Assembly: GCA_016743235.1 (NCBI GenBank)
Contig: VRZD01000026.1
Span: forward strand, 1 to 64,000
DNA: 64,000 nucleotides
From: Pantanalinema sp. GBBB05
GTDB taxonomy: Bacteria > Cyanobacteriota > Cyanobacteriia > Leptolyngbyales > Leptolyngbyaceae
Direction: 5' to 3'
Under the pieces are notes generated by a model that did not search any database, was not told the origin of the DNA, and saw only the letters and a program-made list of their open reading frames with translations. Both the position numbers and the translations under genes were made by a program. Shown in pieces: positions 17,554-27,346 of this stretch (its first letter is position 1; every line of letters starts with the position of its first letter).

Positions 17554-18127
17554 TTCAATGCTCCTAAAGCTTGGTAGTAACTGACGCAAAATGTGGAATC
17601 GAAGCTACAGAATTAGAAACCAAACACCTGAGAAATTTCTGATTCAAGACGGCTAGAAGTCGGCGTTACAGAATGGGGGTACGGCTGCCACATTATGCGC
17701 AATTTTTCACTAGGATACTCTGTTGTAGACCTAAAAGTGCAACGGAACTGTGGCTGAAACTAAAGTTTTAACCTAAAAGTGATCAAGAGTGCCAGTAATG
17801 AGTCGTTTAATACGCTGTGATTGATGCTTGATGATAAGTCGTTTGTGGTTTAAATCAGAGAACCATCAAGACTGAAACCGATGGTGTAGTCATCGTCTGA
17901 GCTGATGGTGTTTCACGGCAGCAAGATGCGATTAACCTAGTTAACTTGCTACTGGGCATGTGCGGAGCACCCCCATGATCGCAGTACTGATGAGCTGAAC
18001 AGTTGAGAATCATGAATGAGTTGTCGCAGCTGCGATCGGAAACGGGCATTCTGAAGGAGAGCCATACTCTAAAGCGTGTGGCGATGAAGGTTGACCTGTT
18101 ACTCAGCAACTTGCTATCTGCACCCCT
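17554..18127. other. Divergent gap upstream of the CBS-PAS kinase gene
   Basis: About 570 bases. ACCTAAAAGTG occurs twice (near 17728 and 17771). An 84-codon minus-strand frame (17855-18109) has no supporting features. Promoters for both flanking genes are expected here but no consensus was clear. Confidence 0.4.
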
Positions 18128-21115
18128 ATGTTGTCTGACTTTTCTGCTCTAGCGACGGACTTGGTTTTGGCGATCGCGCTACGTCCCCTCCTGATCACAC
18201 CAGATCAGTCCTTACGTCAGGCGATCGAAATCATGCATCAGGCACAAATCCAGTCCTGCAACGATGGGTCAGGTAGTGGTGGGAATGCCGCACTTTGCCA
18301 TAGTTGCGTGTTGGTGATGGAAGAAACCCGCTTAGTTGGAATTCTCACCACAATAGATGTAGTGCGGCTGATTGCGGTCGGAGCCGTTGCCGAGACGATC
18401 ACGGTGGGCGCTGTGATGACTCCTAATGTGGTCACGATTAAACAAGCTCATGTTTCGATTGCCGGTGTATTTGATTTATTTCGCCGCCATCAGTTACATC
18501 ACCTACCCCTGATCGATAGCAGCGATCGAGTCGTTGGCATCATCACGCCGGAACGGGTGTTACAAGGGTTGAAATGGACAGATCTGCTAAATCTAGTGGA
18601 ACAAGACCTGCTGCTGGAACAGAAGGCGAATGATCTGGAGAAGCGAGAAACTCGGTTGCGGCGATTAGTCGCTAGTGTTCCAGGGATGTTGTATCAATAC
18701 ATGCTGCATATTGATGGCTCTGAAAGTTTTCCCTTTATTGGCTATAACTGCCGCACTATTTTTGAAATAGAACAAGACCTGGCGTTACAGGATCCCCAAT
18801 TTCTCTGGCGGATGACGCATCCAGAGGATTTGCCTGAGCTGCGAGAGTCGCTACAATTGTCTGCCCAAACGTTACAGTCCTGGAAGATGGAGTGGCGAAT
18901 TTTAACACCGTCTGGTGGCTGTAAGTGGGTGCAAGGGGTTGCCCGACCCGGCCGGCAGGAGAATGGCGATATTGTGTGGAATGGCATGATTCTGGACATC
19001 ACCGATCGCAAAAAACTGGAAGAAGAACGCGATCGGTTCTTTAAGGAGCTGCGGCGATCGCATGATGAATTAGAACACCGAGTCCAAGAACGCACAGCAG
19101 CCCTGCAAGAAGCCTACCAGGAACTGAATTCATTGATTGAAAACTCACCCTTGGCGGTGGTGGAATGGGATAGTGATTTTCAAGTGCGGGGTTGGTCATC
19201 CCAAGCAGAAAAGTTATTTGGCTGGCAAGCAAGAGAGGTATTTGGCAAACACCCTGATGATTGGCAGTTTGTTTATGCCGCCGATCGTCAGACGGTGCAG
19301 ACAGCGATTACCCTGTTGCTAAATGGCAGTGAAGCTCAAAGCGTTTATGGCAGCCGCAATCTGACTAAAAGTGGGGCAGTGGTTTATTGTGAGTGGTACA
19401 ACTCAGCACTCGTGGATGAATCGGGTAATCTCATTTCGGTATTGTCATTAGTTTTAGATGTGACCCAGCGTAAACAGGCTGAAGCCGAACTCCAAGCGTC
19501 CCAACGCCGATTTGCCACTGCGTTTCATTCCAGCCCTGTACCGTTGTGTCTAACGACCTTTCCGGAGAGTTGTCATTTAGATGTCAATGATAGTTGGGTA
19601 CTGAGTACTGGATATAGTCGGGAGCAGGCGATCGGGCGAACAGTGAACGAACTGGAACTCTGGCAGTTCGTCGAAGAGCGGGAACAGTTTATGCAGGCGA
19701 TGCGGGAACAAGGATCAATCCGCAACTTTCTGATGCACTCCAAAACCCAAAAAGGAGAAATTCGCAAGGTATTGTTATCCTGCGACAAAATTGAATTAGA
19801 TGGCACCCTCTGTTTGCTGAGTGCCGTGATTGATATTACAGAGCAAAAACGGATTGAAGAAGCCCTACGGGATAGTGAGGCGTTGTATCGCACGTTGATT
19901 CATAACTTCCCCAATGGCGCAGTGCATTTATTCGATCGCCATCTCCGCTATGTTTTTACTGACGGTCAAGAGTTAGCGGCAATGGGGATGAGTCGAGAGC
20001 AATTTGAGGGCAGAACTCTCTGGGAAGCGTTGCCACCGGAACTGGTTCCGATTATGGAACCCCTCTATCGCCAGGCATTAGAGGGTCAATCGGTTACCCA
20101 AGAGTTGCCATTTGGCAATCGAGTTTACATTATCTATGTTGTGCCTGTCCGCAATGATCAAAATGATGTGTTTGCGGGGTTAGTGCTGATCCAGAATATT
20201 ACCACTCGCAAGCATATGGAAGCGGCTCTGATGCAGGCAAGGGATGAGTTGGAATCACGGGTGCAGGAGCGCACGGAAGAGTTGGCAGCGGTGAATTTTT
20301 ACTTACAAGATCAAATCCTGGAACATGGTCGGTTAGCAGAACGTTTAGCGATCTCTAACCAGGAGTTAGAGCAGTTCGCTTATATTGCTTCTCACGATTT
20401 GCAAGAACCGTTGCGCACGATTACCAGCTACACCCAACTCCTTGCCAAACGGTATGCGGGACAACTAGATGCTAAAGCGGATAAATATATTGGTTACATT
20501 GTGGACGGCTCTAGCCGGATGCAACAACTGATTACTGATCTCTTGGCATACTCCCGGGTTGGCAGACAAGAGCTCAAACTAGAGCTGACTGATTGTAATG
20601 AACTCCTGCAAAAGGTCTTACATAATCTTCAGGTGGCGATCGCAGAATCAGCCGCTATTGTTACCTGCGATCGCTTACCAACGGTGCTAGTGGATGCGGG
20701 GCGAATTATGCAACTGCTGCAAAATTTAATTGGAAACGCGATTAAGTATTGTGATAAAACGCCACCGGAGGTACATGTAGGGGTATTAGGGAACTGTGGA
20801 GAAGACGGGGACGTTGAGGCAGATAGGGAGAAGGCTGAGATCGCGAATGTTGCGTTAGAGCATGAGTATGTTTTCTGGATCCGAGACAATGGGATTGGAA
20901 TTGAACCCCAATACATCGAGCGGATTTTTGTGATCTTTCAACGGTTGCATACGCGACGGGAATATGCCGGAACAGGGATTGGATTAGCGGTTTGCAAAAA
21001 AATCGTGGAACGTCATAAAGGGCGCATCTGGGTTGAGTCGGAACCGGGGCAGGGGGCAACGTTTTACTTCACGCTACCAAAGGGAGAGATGCCGCACAGT
21101 GAGGTTGAGGAGTAG
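18128..21115 (+). CDS. CBS- and PAS-domain histidine kinase
   Basis: 995 residues, no membrane segment. Two CBS motifs occupy about 15-155 (LLITPDQSLRQAIEIM; VGAVMTPNVVTIKQAHVSI; LPLIDSSDRVVGIIT). Four PAS domains follow at about 180-305, 335-450, 455-575 and 590-700, each closed by a DITxRK-type motif. The kinase has the H-box ASHDLQEPLRTITSY with His near 755, the N-box NLIGNAIKYCD near 867, DNGIGIEP near 919 and GTGIGLAVCKK near 948. The lid RIFVIFQRLHTRREYAGTG is of the bacteriophytochrome-like type that pairs with Rcp1-like regulators, and exactly such a regulator follows 27 bp downstream. CBS pairs commonly sense adenine nucleotides, so energy status is a plausible input. Confidence 0.9.
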   Translation: MLSDFSALATDLVLAIALRPLLITPDQSLRQAIEIMHQAQIQSCNDGSGSGGNAALCHSCVLVMEETRLVGILTTIDVVRLIAVGAVAETITVGAVMTPNVVTIKQAHVSIAGVFDLFRRHQLHHLPLIDSSDRVVGIITPERVLQGLKWTDLLNLVEQDLLLEQKANDLEKRETRLRRLVASVPGMLYQYMLHIDGSESFPFIGYNCRTIFEIEQDLALQDPQFLWRMTHPEDLPELRESLQLSAQTLQSWKMEWRILTPSGGCKWVQGVARPGRQENGDIVWNGMILDITDRKKLEEERDRFFKELRRSHDELEHRVQERTAALQEAYQELNSLIENSPLAVVEWDSDFQVRGWSSQAEKLFGWQAREVFGKHPDDWQFVYAADRQTVQTAITLLLNGSEAQSVYGSRNLTKSGAVVYCEWYNSALVDESGNLISVLSLVLDVTQRKQAEAELQASQRRFATAFHSSPVPLCLTTFPESCHLDVNDSWVLSTGYSREQAIGRTVNELELWQFVEEREQFMQAMREQGSIRNFLMHSKTQKGEIRKVLLSCDKIELDGTLCLLSAVIDITEQKRIEEALRDSEALYRTLIHNFPNGAVHLFDRHLRYVFTDGQELAAMGMSREQFEGRTLWEALPPELVPIMEPLYRQALEGQSVTQELPFGNRVYIIYVVPVRNDQNDVFAGLVLIQNITTRKHMEAALMQARDELESRVQERTEELAAVNFYLQDQILEHGRLAERLAISNQELEQFAYIASHDLQEPLRTITSYTQLLAKRYAGQLDAKADKYIGYIVDGSSRMQQLITDLLAYSRVGRQELKLELTDCNELLQKVLHNLQVAIAESAAIVTCDRLPTVLVDAGRIMQLLQNLIGNAIKYCDKTPPEVHVGVLGNCGEDGDVEADREKAEIANVALEHEYVFWIRDNGIGIEPQYIERIFVIFQRLHTRREYAGTGIGLAVCKKIVERHKGRIWVESEPGQGATFYFTLPKGEMPHSEVEE

Positions 21116-21142
21116 ACACAAGGCGATCGATAAGGGTGGTCT

Positions 21143-21574
21143 ATGACAATTCATATTTTGCTGGTTGAGGATTCTCCCAGTGATGCTGATTTGTTGCTGG
21201 AAGTGATGGAAGAGGCAATGCTGCCAACTCATCTCTATGTAGTAGAGGATGGGGTGGAGGCGCTCGCGTTCTTACGGCGTCAAGGTCAATATGCGGATAT
21301 GCCGCGTCCCGATCTAATCTTGCTGGATTTGAACTTGCCGCGGAAGGATGGGCGGGAGGTTCTGGCAGAAGTTAAAACTGATCGGGATTTGGGCACGATA
21401 CCTATAGTTGTTTTAACAACATCTGCTGCCAGTGAAGATATTCGTCGAGCTTACGAGTTACATGCCAATTGCTATATCACAAAACCTACAGGTTTGGATG
21501 ACTTTGTCCAAATGGTGAAAGTGCTTGAGCAATTCTGGTTAACTGCCGTTAAATTGCCTCCCCATCCGGATTAG
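21143..21574 (+). CDS. Rcp1-like single-domain response regulator
   Basis: 143 residues, one REC domain only. Key residues are present: Glu-Asp in ILLVEDSPSDADLL, the phosphoacceptor Asp in LILLDLNLPRKDG, Thr in VVLTTSA and Lys in YITKPTG. It matches the regulators that accept phosphate from cyanobacterial phytochrome-type kinases, with the extended FxxMVKVLEQFWL C-terminal helix that mediates dimerisation in that group. It lies between two kinase genes with gaps of 27 and 10 bp, so it is cotranscribed. It has no output domain and probably passes phosphate on or acts by protein contact. Confidence 0.92.
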   Translation: MTIHILLVEDSPSDADLLLEVMEEAMLPTHLYVVEDGVEALAFLRRQGQYADMPRPDLILLDLNLPRKDGREVLAEVKTDRDLGTIPIVVLTTSAASEDIRRAYELHANCYITKPTGLDDFVQMVKVLEQFWLTAVKLPPHPD

Positions 21575-21584
21575 CTGCTAAATT

Positions 21585-24500
21585 ATGCCTGTTCTACTGC
21601 TAAACATTTTGCTAGTTGAAGATAATCCTGCGGATGCTGACCTGCTTCAGGAAATTATTGACGAACAGGACGAACCGGCATGGCAGCTGACTCATGTAGA
21701 GCGGCTAAGTGAGGCATTGCACTATCTGAAACAACAGGAATTTGATCTGGTTTTGCTGGATTTGTCCCTGCCCGATGCCCAGGGATTGGATATGCTGGCA
21801 CGGATTCATGATGTCTCCCCCACCATGCCGATCGTCGTTCTGACGGGACTGGATGATGAAGTAATGAGTTTGGAAGCCCTACGTCGAGGGGCACAGGATT
21901 ATTTGGTCAAAGGGCAGATTGCCTACCCACTACTCATCCGAGCCGTCCGGTATGCGATCGAACGGGCTCGGACTCAGCAGGTGATCTATCAGCAGTCAGC
22001 GGCGATCTCAGCCTCCCGAGATGGGATTGCGATTCTGAATCGTGAGTTGGAGTATAGCTATCTGAACCAGGCACATGCGGAAATTTACGGCTATACCAGT
22101 CCAGATTTCTTGATGGGCAGAAATTGGCGATCGCTGTACGACGGGGAAGAACACCTCCGAATTGAACATGAAATTATGCCAGTATTGCGCCGACAGGGCT
22201 ACTGGAAAGGAGAAACGGTTGGTAAGCGGAGTTCTGGAGAGCGAGTTTATCAAGAACTTTCGTTAACGGCTTTGAGTGATGGGGGCTATGTCTGTATCGT
22301 GCGGGATATTAGCGATCGCAAGCAGGCAGAAGCGTCATTACGGCTGGCTCAGTTTTCTCTCGATCGTGTGAGTGATGCGGTCTATCTGGTCAAACCGAAT
22401 GCCCAATTCCTTTATGTGAATGAAGCGGCTTGTCAGTCCTTGGGCTACTCGCAGCAAGAACTGCTGAATCTAACGATGTTTGATGTCTATCCCGCCTATA
22501 CGCCGGAGTTATGGGCAGAACACTGGCAAACATTGAAACAGCAGGGATGGCGACGGGCAGAATCAATCAATCGGATGAAGGACGGTCGGGAATTCCCGAT
22601 CGAGATGAGTTCCAATTACTTACAGTTCAATGGCAAGGAGTTTAAGTGTGTCATTGTGCGCGACATTAGCGCGCGTAAAGCCGCGGAAGTGGCTCTACAA
22701 AAAAGTGAACAAAAATTTAGAAGTCTAGTTGCCAATGTGCCAGGGGTGATCTATCGCTATCTACCGGATGAGCGCTGGACGGTAGTTTTTATTAGTGATG
22801 AGATTGAGAAGATTACTGGCTATCCAGCGGCAGAGTTTATCAATAATCGGGTGCGGAGTCTGATCGATTGTTGCCATCCCAATGATTGGTTGATGGTTCA
22901 GCAGGTGACTGAACGAGCGCTGGCTCAACGGCAACCGTTTGTCTTGGAATATCGCATGATTAATCGGAATGGGGGAATTCGCTGGGTCTATCAAAAAGGG
23001 CAGGGCGTGTGGAATAAGGATGGCTTTCTGTTATATCTGGATGGAGCCATTTTTGACGTTAGCGATCGCAAGCAAGCCGAAGCGCAAATTTTACGGCTAA
23101 ATAAAAGCTTGCAACAACAAGCTCTGGATTTAGAAATCGCTAATCAGGAGTTGGGAACAACTCAAGAATTTCTCTCAACGGTTTTGGATGCTGCCTCTGA
23201 TCCCATCTTTGTGAAGGATGAACAGCATCGCTGGGTTTTACTGAACCAAAAGTTTTGTGATTTTGTTGGTTACAGCCGAGAGGATCTGCTGGATAAATGT
23301 GACTACGATATCTTTTCTCCCGAACAGGCTCAGGTGTTTTGGGAAAAAGATAATCAGCTGCTGACCACTGGAGCAATTCAGGAGGACGAAGAATATATTA
23401 CGGATGCCAATGGTCAGGTTAGATATATTTCTACTAAAAATAGTCGATTTATTGATTCGTTTAATAATCGCTATATCGTTGGCATCATTCGAGATATGAC
23501 AGCTCGTAAGCAAGCGGAAGAAGCGTTACGCGAAAGCGATGAGCGCTTACAGGCGATTTTGGATAATGCCCAAACGGCGATTTATTTAAAGGATATTCAG
23601 GGACGATATATCCTGGTCAACCAAAAGTTTCAAACCCTATTTCACCTACCTCTAGAACAAATTCTGGGTCAGACCGACTACGATTTACTCCCGCCAGAAC
23701 TAGCCTATGTGAGTCAAACGAACGATCGCAAGGTATTGGAATCGAAAACCAGTATGGCATTTGAAGAATTTACCCTTCAGGATAATACGCTTCACACTTA
23801 TCTTTCTGTAAAATTCCCTTTGTTCGATCGAGAAGGCGTTCCCTATGCTGTAGGAGGCATTTCTACCGATATTACGGCGCGCAAGCAGGCAGAGGCAGAA
23901 GTGTTACGAGCACTGGAACGTGAGAAGGAATTGAGTGAATTAAAGTCGCGCTTTATTTCTACAGCCTCACATGAATTCCGCACCCCGCTCACTACCATCC
24001 TGGGGTCAACAGAACTGCTGGAATATAGTAGCCATCGCTGGACTGATGAGAAGAAACAAAAACACTATGGTCAGATCCGGGCAGCCGTGCAGCATATGAC
24101 TCAACTATTAGATGATGTTTTGACCATTAGTAAAAGTGAGGCTGGCAAACTACCATTCCATCCAGTAGTGCTGAATTTAGAAGCGTTTTGCCATCGCCTG
24201 GTGGATGAAATGCATTCCATGACTCGCAATCATCACACCATCCAATTCACCTGTTCTGGAGCCGTATTGACCGCCGAAGCTGATGAAAAACTGCTACGAC
24301 AAATTCTGCAAAATCTACTATCCAATGCCATTAAATATTCTCCCGCCAATAGCTTAATTGTGTTTAACTTAATGTGTACCGATGAAACTGCCATATTTCA
24401 AATTCGCGATCAAGGAATTGGGATTCCCCAAGCCGATTTACAGCACTTGTTTGAGTCATTTCATCGTGCTAACAACGTTGGAACGATCGCGGGGACGGGT

Positions 24501-24623
24501 CTGGGGTTGGCGATCGTCAAACGGGCAGTAGAACTCCATGGCGGAGATATTATGGTTGAAAGTGAATTGGGAGCGGGGACTCAGTTTACAGTGAAAATTC
24601 CTCGGGTGCTGGAGGCAGAATAG
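21585..24623 (+). CDS. REC-PAS hybrid histidine kinase
   Basis: 1012 residues, cytosolic. An N-terminal REC domain (about 5-122; LLVEDNPADADLL, LVLLDLSLPDAQG, VVLTGLDDE, YLVKG) is followed by five PAS domains (about 138-250, 255-372, 380-502, 530-645, 655-770). The kinase core has TASHEFRTPLTTILGS with His near 795, NLLSNAIKYSP, DQGIGIP and GTGLGLAIVKRAVELHGG. The N-terminal receiver probably takes phosphate from an upstream kinase, so this is a relay kinase. It follows the Rcp1-like gene by 10 bp. A short unannotated stretch of 105 bp separates it from the next kinase gene. Confidence 0.9.
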   Translation: MPVLLLNILLVEDNPADADLLQEIIDEQDEPAWQLTHVERLSEALHYLKQQEFDLVLLDLSLPDAQGLDMLARIHDVSPTMPIVVLTGLDDEVMSLEALRRGAQDYLVKGQIAYPLLIRAVRYAIERARTQQVIYQQSAAISASRDGIAILNRELEYSYLNQAHAEIYGYTSPDFLMGRNWRSLYDGEEHLRIEHEIMPVLRRQGYWKGETVGKRSSGERVYQELSLTALSDGGYVCIVRDISDRKQAEASLRLAQFSLDRVSDAVYLVKPNAQFLYVNEAACQSLGYSQQELLNLTMFDVYPAYTPELWAEHWQTLKQQGWRRAESINRMKDGREFPIEMSSNYLQFNGKEFKCVIVRDISARKAAEVALQKSEQKFRSLVANVPGVIYRYLPDERWTVVFISDEIEKITGYPAAEFINNRVRSLIDCCHPNDWLMVQQVTERALAQRQPFVLEYRMINRNGGIRWVYQKGQGVWNKDGFLLYLDGAIFDVSDRKQAEAQILRLNKSLQQQALDLEIANQELGTTQEFLSTVLDAASDPIFVKDEQHRWVLLNQKFCDFVGYSREDLLDKCDYDIFSPEQAQVFWEKDNQLLTTGAIQEDEEYITDANGQVRYISTKNSRFIDSFNNRYIVGIIRDMTARKQAEEALRESDERLQAILDNAQTAIYLKDIQGRYILVNQKFQTLFHLPLEQILGQTDYDLLPPELAYVSQTNDRKVLESKTSMAFEEFTLQDNTLHTYLSVKFPLFDREGVPYAVGGISTDITARKQAEAEVLRALEREKELSELKSRFISTASHEFRTPLTTILGSTELLEYSSHRWTDEKKQKHYGQIRAAVQHMTQLLDDVLTISKSEAGKLPFHPVVLNLEAFCHRLVDEMHSMTRNHHTIQFTCSGAVLTAEADEKLLRQILQNLLSNAIKYSPANSLIVFNLMCTDETAIFQIRDQGIGIPQADLQHLFESFHRANNVGTIAGTGLGLAIVKRAVELHGGDIMVESELGAGTQFTVKIPRVLEAE

Positions 24624-24728
24624 AGTGGGAAGGACGCAGGCAAATCAAATCAGGAGGAATCAGGAATTTGGTGAAAAATTAAGGCTGAATGACAGTGTTT
24701 TGCTAGTTTCCGATAACTGACTCTGATT

Positions 24729-25820
24729 ATGAAAACAATTTTAGTGATTGAAGATGAACCGACCATTCGAGAAATTATTATAGAGTTTCTTGAGGATGTC
24801 GATTTTAAAGTCATCAGTGCTGAGAATGGGGCACGGGGTATTGAACTCGCTGTTGCTCACACGCCAGATTTGATTTTGTGTGACATTATGATGCCGGAGC
24901 TAGATGGGTATGGGGTCCTTACCCACCTGCGATCGCATCCGCAAATGGCGACAGTTCCGTTTGTATTTTTGTCGGCGAAGGCAGATAAGCCAGATATGCG
25001 GCAAGGGATGGAACTAGGGGCGGATGATTATGTGACGAAGCCCTTTACCCGAGCGGAACTGCTGAATGCCGTGAATTCTCGTTTGGATAAGCAAGCGACA
25101 GTGAGCAAACACTACCGGCATAAGTTAGATGATTTGCGTAGTAGCATTTCCTATTCTTTGCCCCATGAGTTACTCACTCCGTTGAATGGAGTGGCAGGAT
25201 TGTCTGATTACCTGAAGGAATCTCACCAAACGATCAAACCGGATGAAATTTTAGAAGTAGCCGAGCTGATTAATCGGTCTGCCCAACGCCTAACCCGAGT
25301 GGTGCAAAATACGCTGCTGTATGCCCGCCTACATCTGTTGACTCAGGAAGCCGTCACCCCCCAAGAGTATCTACACGATCGCTTAGAGCAATCAGATCCT
25401 GTGATTGCCAAAGTGGCTCAAAAGACAGCTGCCACTGCCAATCGCGTAGCCGATCTCACTCTGCAACTCGATCCGGCTCCAGTGCGAATTTCTGAATCTA
25501 ATCTGATGAAAATTGTTGAAGAATTGGTAGATAATGCCTGCAAGTTTTCCGAGCCAGGTAGCCCAATTCAAATCATCAGCCAATTGCAATCCGATCGCTT
25601 CATTCTAGAAGTCTCTGATTGTGGACGGGGTATGACCCCAGCTCAAGTGACTGATGTGGGGGCTTATGTGCAATTCGAGCGTAAATTCTATGAGCAACAA
25701 GGCTCAGGTTTAGGGCTGGCGATCGTCCGGCAATTAGTCCAAATCTATAACGGTAATTTAGTGATTGATAGTGAACCCAACCACCACACGATAGTTCGGG
25801 TCAGCCTCCCAATCAATTAA
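24729..25820 (+). CDS. REC-histidine kinase (short hybrid kinase)
   Basis: 363 residues. REC domain at 1-125 (ILVIEDEPTIREI, LILCDIMMPELDGYG, VFLSAKADKPDM, YVTKPFTRAELL), then a compact kinase: SLPHELLTPLNGVAG with the His near 147, VEELVDNACKFSEPG, DCGRGMTP and GSGLGLAIVRQLVQIYNG. All catalytic motifs are intact. This REC-HK layout without PAS is typical of phosphorelay components in cyanobacteria. It ends the four-gene signalling locus; the following DNA is a decayed gene. Confidence 0.9.
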   Translation: MKTILVIEDEPTIREIIIEFLEDVDFKVISAENGARGIELAVAHTPDLILCDIMMPELDGYGVLTHLRSHPQMATVPFVFLSAKADKPDMRQGMELGADDYVTKPFTRAELLNAVNSRLDKQATVSKHYRHKLDDLRSSISYSLPHELLTPLNGVAGLSDYLKESHQTIKPDEILEVAELINRSAQRLTRVVQNTLLYARLHLLTQEAVTPQEYLHDRLEQSDPVIAKVAQKTAATANRVADLTLQLDPAPVRISESNLMKIVEELVDNACKFSEPGSPIQIISQLQSDRFILEVSDCGRGMTPAQVTDVGAYVQFERKFYEQQGSGLGLAIVRQLVQIYNGNLVIDSEPNHHTIVRVSLPIN

Positions 25821-25892
25821 TTACTTCACCTTCCCCACTCTCTCCATGGTTTGGTAGCGGATCTTGAAAGATAGCGTTGGGGTTTCTGGATC

Positions 25893-26509
25893 ATGTTACG
25901 CCGACCGAAGAAAGGCTGGACTCCTGAACATTAGGCAAGCTGGAAGCCATTTGGATTAGGAAAGCAATATCCCAACAACTATTGGGAAGTGTTTCGGGAA
26001 ATTTGGCAAAGCCGCGATCGCTTAACCTATGCCTGGGATGTGTTGAATCAGGGCGTTTGTGATGGCTACGCCTTATTGCCGATCGCATCCGCCAAACGAC
26101 TCCCGATCGGCTGGGACTTTATATCACTAGTCGTAGCACAGTCAATGAAACTTACTACGTCACCCAGAAAGCCGTGCGAGCAATGGGCTGTAAGCATATT
26201 GATAATGCCGCCCGGATTTGTCATTCGCCCAGCACCTCAGCGCTAAAACAAACGATCGGTGCTAATCGAGAGTTACCTTGGCACGATCGCATTGTCTTAG
26301 TCAGTGAGCGCACCAGTTTTGAGCTTTTACAAAAATGTGTTGCTGAGTGGCGATCGTTTGCGGAGTATCTACCCCCAGTAGTCTTGCGGTTGCAGTGGTT
26401 CAGGAATTTGGCATTACCCTCATTGGGTCTCTGCGGAGACAACGGTTTAACGTTTATTCCAGTATTGAACGGAGTCAGAGCTACTAACCTTAAAGAACTC
26501 TGTTACTAA
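25893..26509 (+). pseudogene. Decayed FdhF/YdeP-like molybdopterin oxidoreductase
   Basis: From the ATG at 25893 the frame reads MLRRPKKGWTPEH then TAG (25932-25934), and continues in frame with WKPFGLGKQYPNNYWEVF and LNQGVCDGYALLP, a strong match to the N-terminus of FdhF/YdeP-type oxidoreductases (where the last part is normally CDGCALG). The homology then jumps to another frame at about 26105 (DRLGLYITSRSTVNET, then NAARICHSPSTSALKQTIG), matching a region about 100 residues further on in the family. So there is a nonsense codon, a lost Cys, an internal deletion with frameshift, and no C-terminal two thirds. After about 26265 the frame stays open to 26509 but no longer matches. Confidence 0.75.
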
Positions 26510-27200
26510 ATAACAAATGCCATGCCACAGTCACGATCGCGGCACTAGCCAAGGCATGACTGATATAACCAATCCAGATAGAGCGATACACCTGATAGCA
26601 GCGTGACCAGATCATACCAGCTGCAAATACAGCGAGCGATCCGAGTAACACCACTCGTCCATCATTGAAGTAAGTGGCAAGTTCAATCACATGATGCGAT
26701 GTAAAAAATAGAGCGGATAGTGCGATCGCCAGTATACCAGGTTGCCATGCCGCACACTTACGAAACACAAACCAGCGCCAGACGTACTCTTCTAGTAAAG
26801 TGTTAATCAGTACGATAAACATCGCTCCAGCCAAGAAGGTTGGCAGCGACAGCTCACCAACTTTACTCACAACCCGATCGCGCACATCAGTTAAATCAAT
26901 CCAATGGCTGGCGACTCCATATAATCCTAGAATGGTACCAGCCAATAACATTCCCAAGCATATCCCAACCAACCAATCCCGCTTTTTGGGTGGAGTGAAA
27001 TGCAGCGGTTGGCGATCGACCAGGAGCGTCCAAATCAACGGTAGGCTGTGCATCCATAAACTACAGGCTACAAAAATGCTTGAGCCGATCATTCCTGGCA
27101 ACAGTTTGATTGCGAGCATGCCAAGGCTAGAAGCAGGGGCAACAAGTAATAACGGTAACCAAAGCTTGAAATCGATCGATGGCTGAATCGGCTTTAACAT
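26490..27200 (-). CDS. CPBP-family intramembrane metalloprotease
   Basis: 236 residues from the ATG at 27200 (MLKPIQPSIDFKLW); a GTG at 27296 would add 32 residues of unconvincing sequence, and neither start has a clear ribosome site. Multiple membrane helices. The CAAX-protease/bacteriocin-processing signature is present: EEYVWRW with the two catalytic Glu, a HH pair in FFTSHHVIELA, and a later His in IGYISHALAS. CPBP proteins cleave within or near membranes or act as scaffolds; the substrate is unknown. It is divergent from ureG and its 3' end overlaps the end of the pseudogene frame. Confidence 0.85.
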   Translation of the reverse strand: MLKPIQPSIDFKLWLPLLLVAPASSLGMLAIKLLPGMIGSSIFVACSLWMHSLPLIWTLLVDRQPLHFTPPKKRDWLVGICLGMLLAGTILGLYGVASHWIDLTDVRDRVVSKVGELSLPTFLAGAMFIVLINTLLEEYVWRWFVFRKCAAWQPGILAIALSALFFTSHHVIELATYFNDGRVVLLGSLAVFAAGMIWSRCYQVYRSIWIGYISHALASAAIVTVAWHLLFSNRVL

Positions 27201-27346
27201 ATAGTGTTTCTGAGTTACCTTAAAGGACTCAGGCAAATGGGGGATGCTTTTCAGCTTAAGGAGCGGAATAACAAATTCCTGACTGCTGTAGGACACTTCT
27301 GCATCTGTTCACCTAAAATCGAAACAATCTAAATTCCTGAAGTTCT

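Noticed and set aside
17855..18109. 84-residue minus-strand protein upstream of the CBS kinase
   Set aside because: No ribosome site, no family and a composition typical of chance frames in a promoter region.
25989..26246. Stand-alone 85-residue protein
   Set aside because: It is the first-frame part of the decayed molybdopterin oxidoreductase continued into nonsense sequence.
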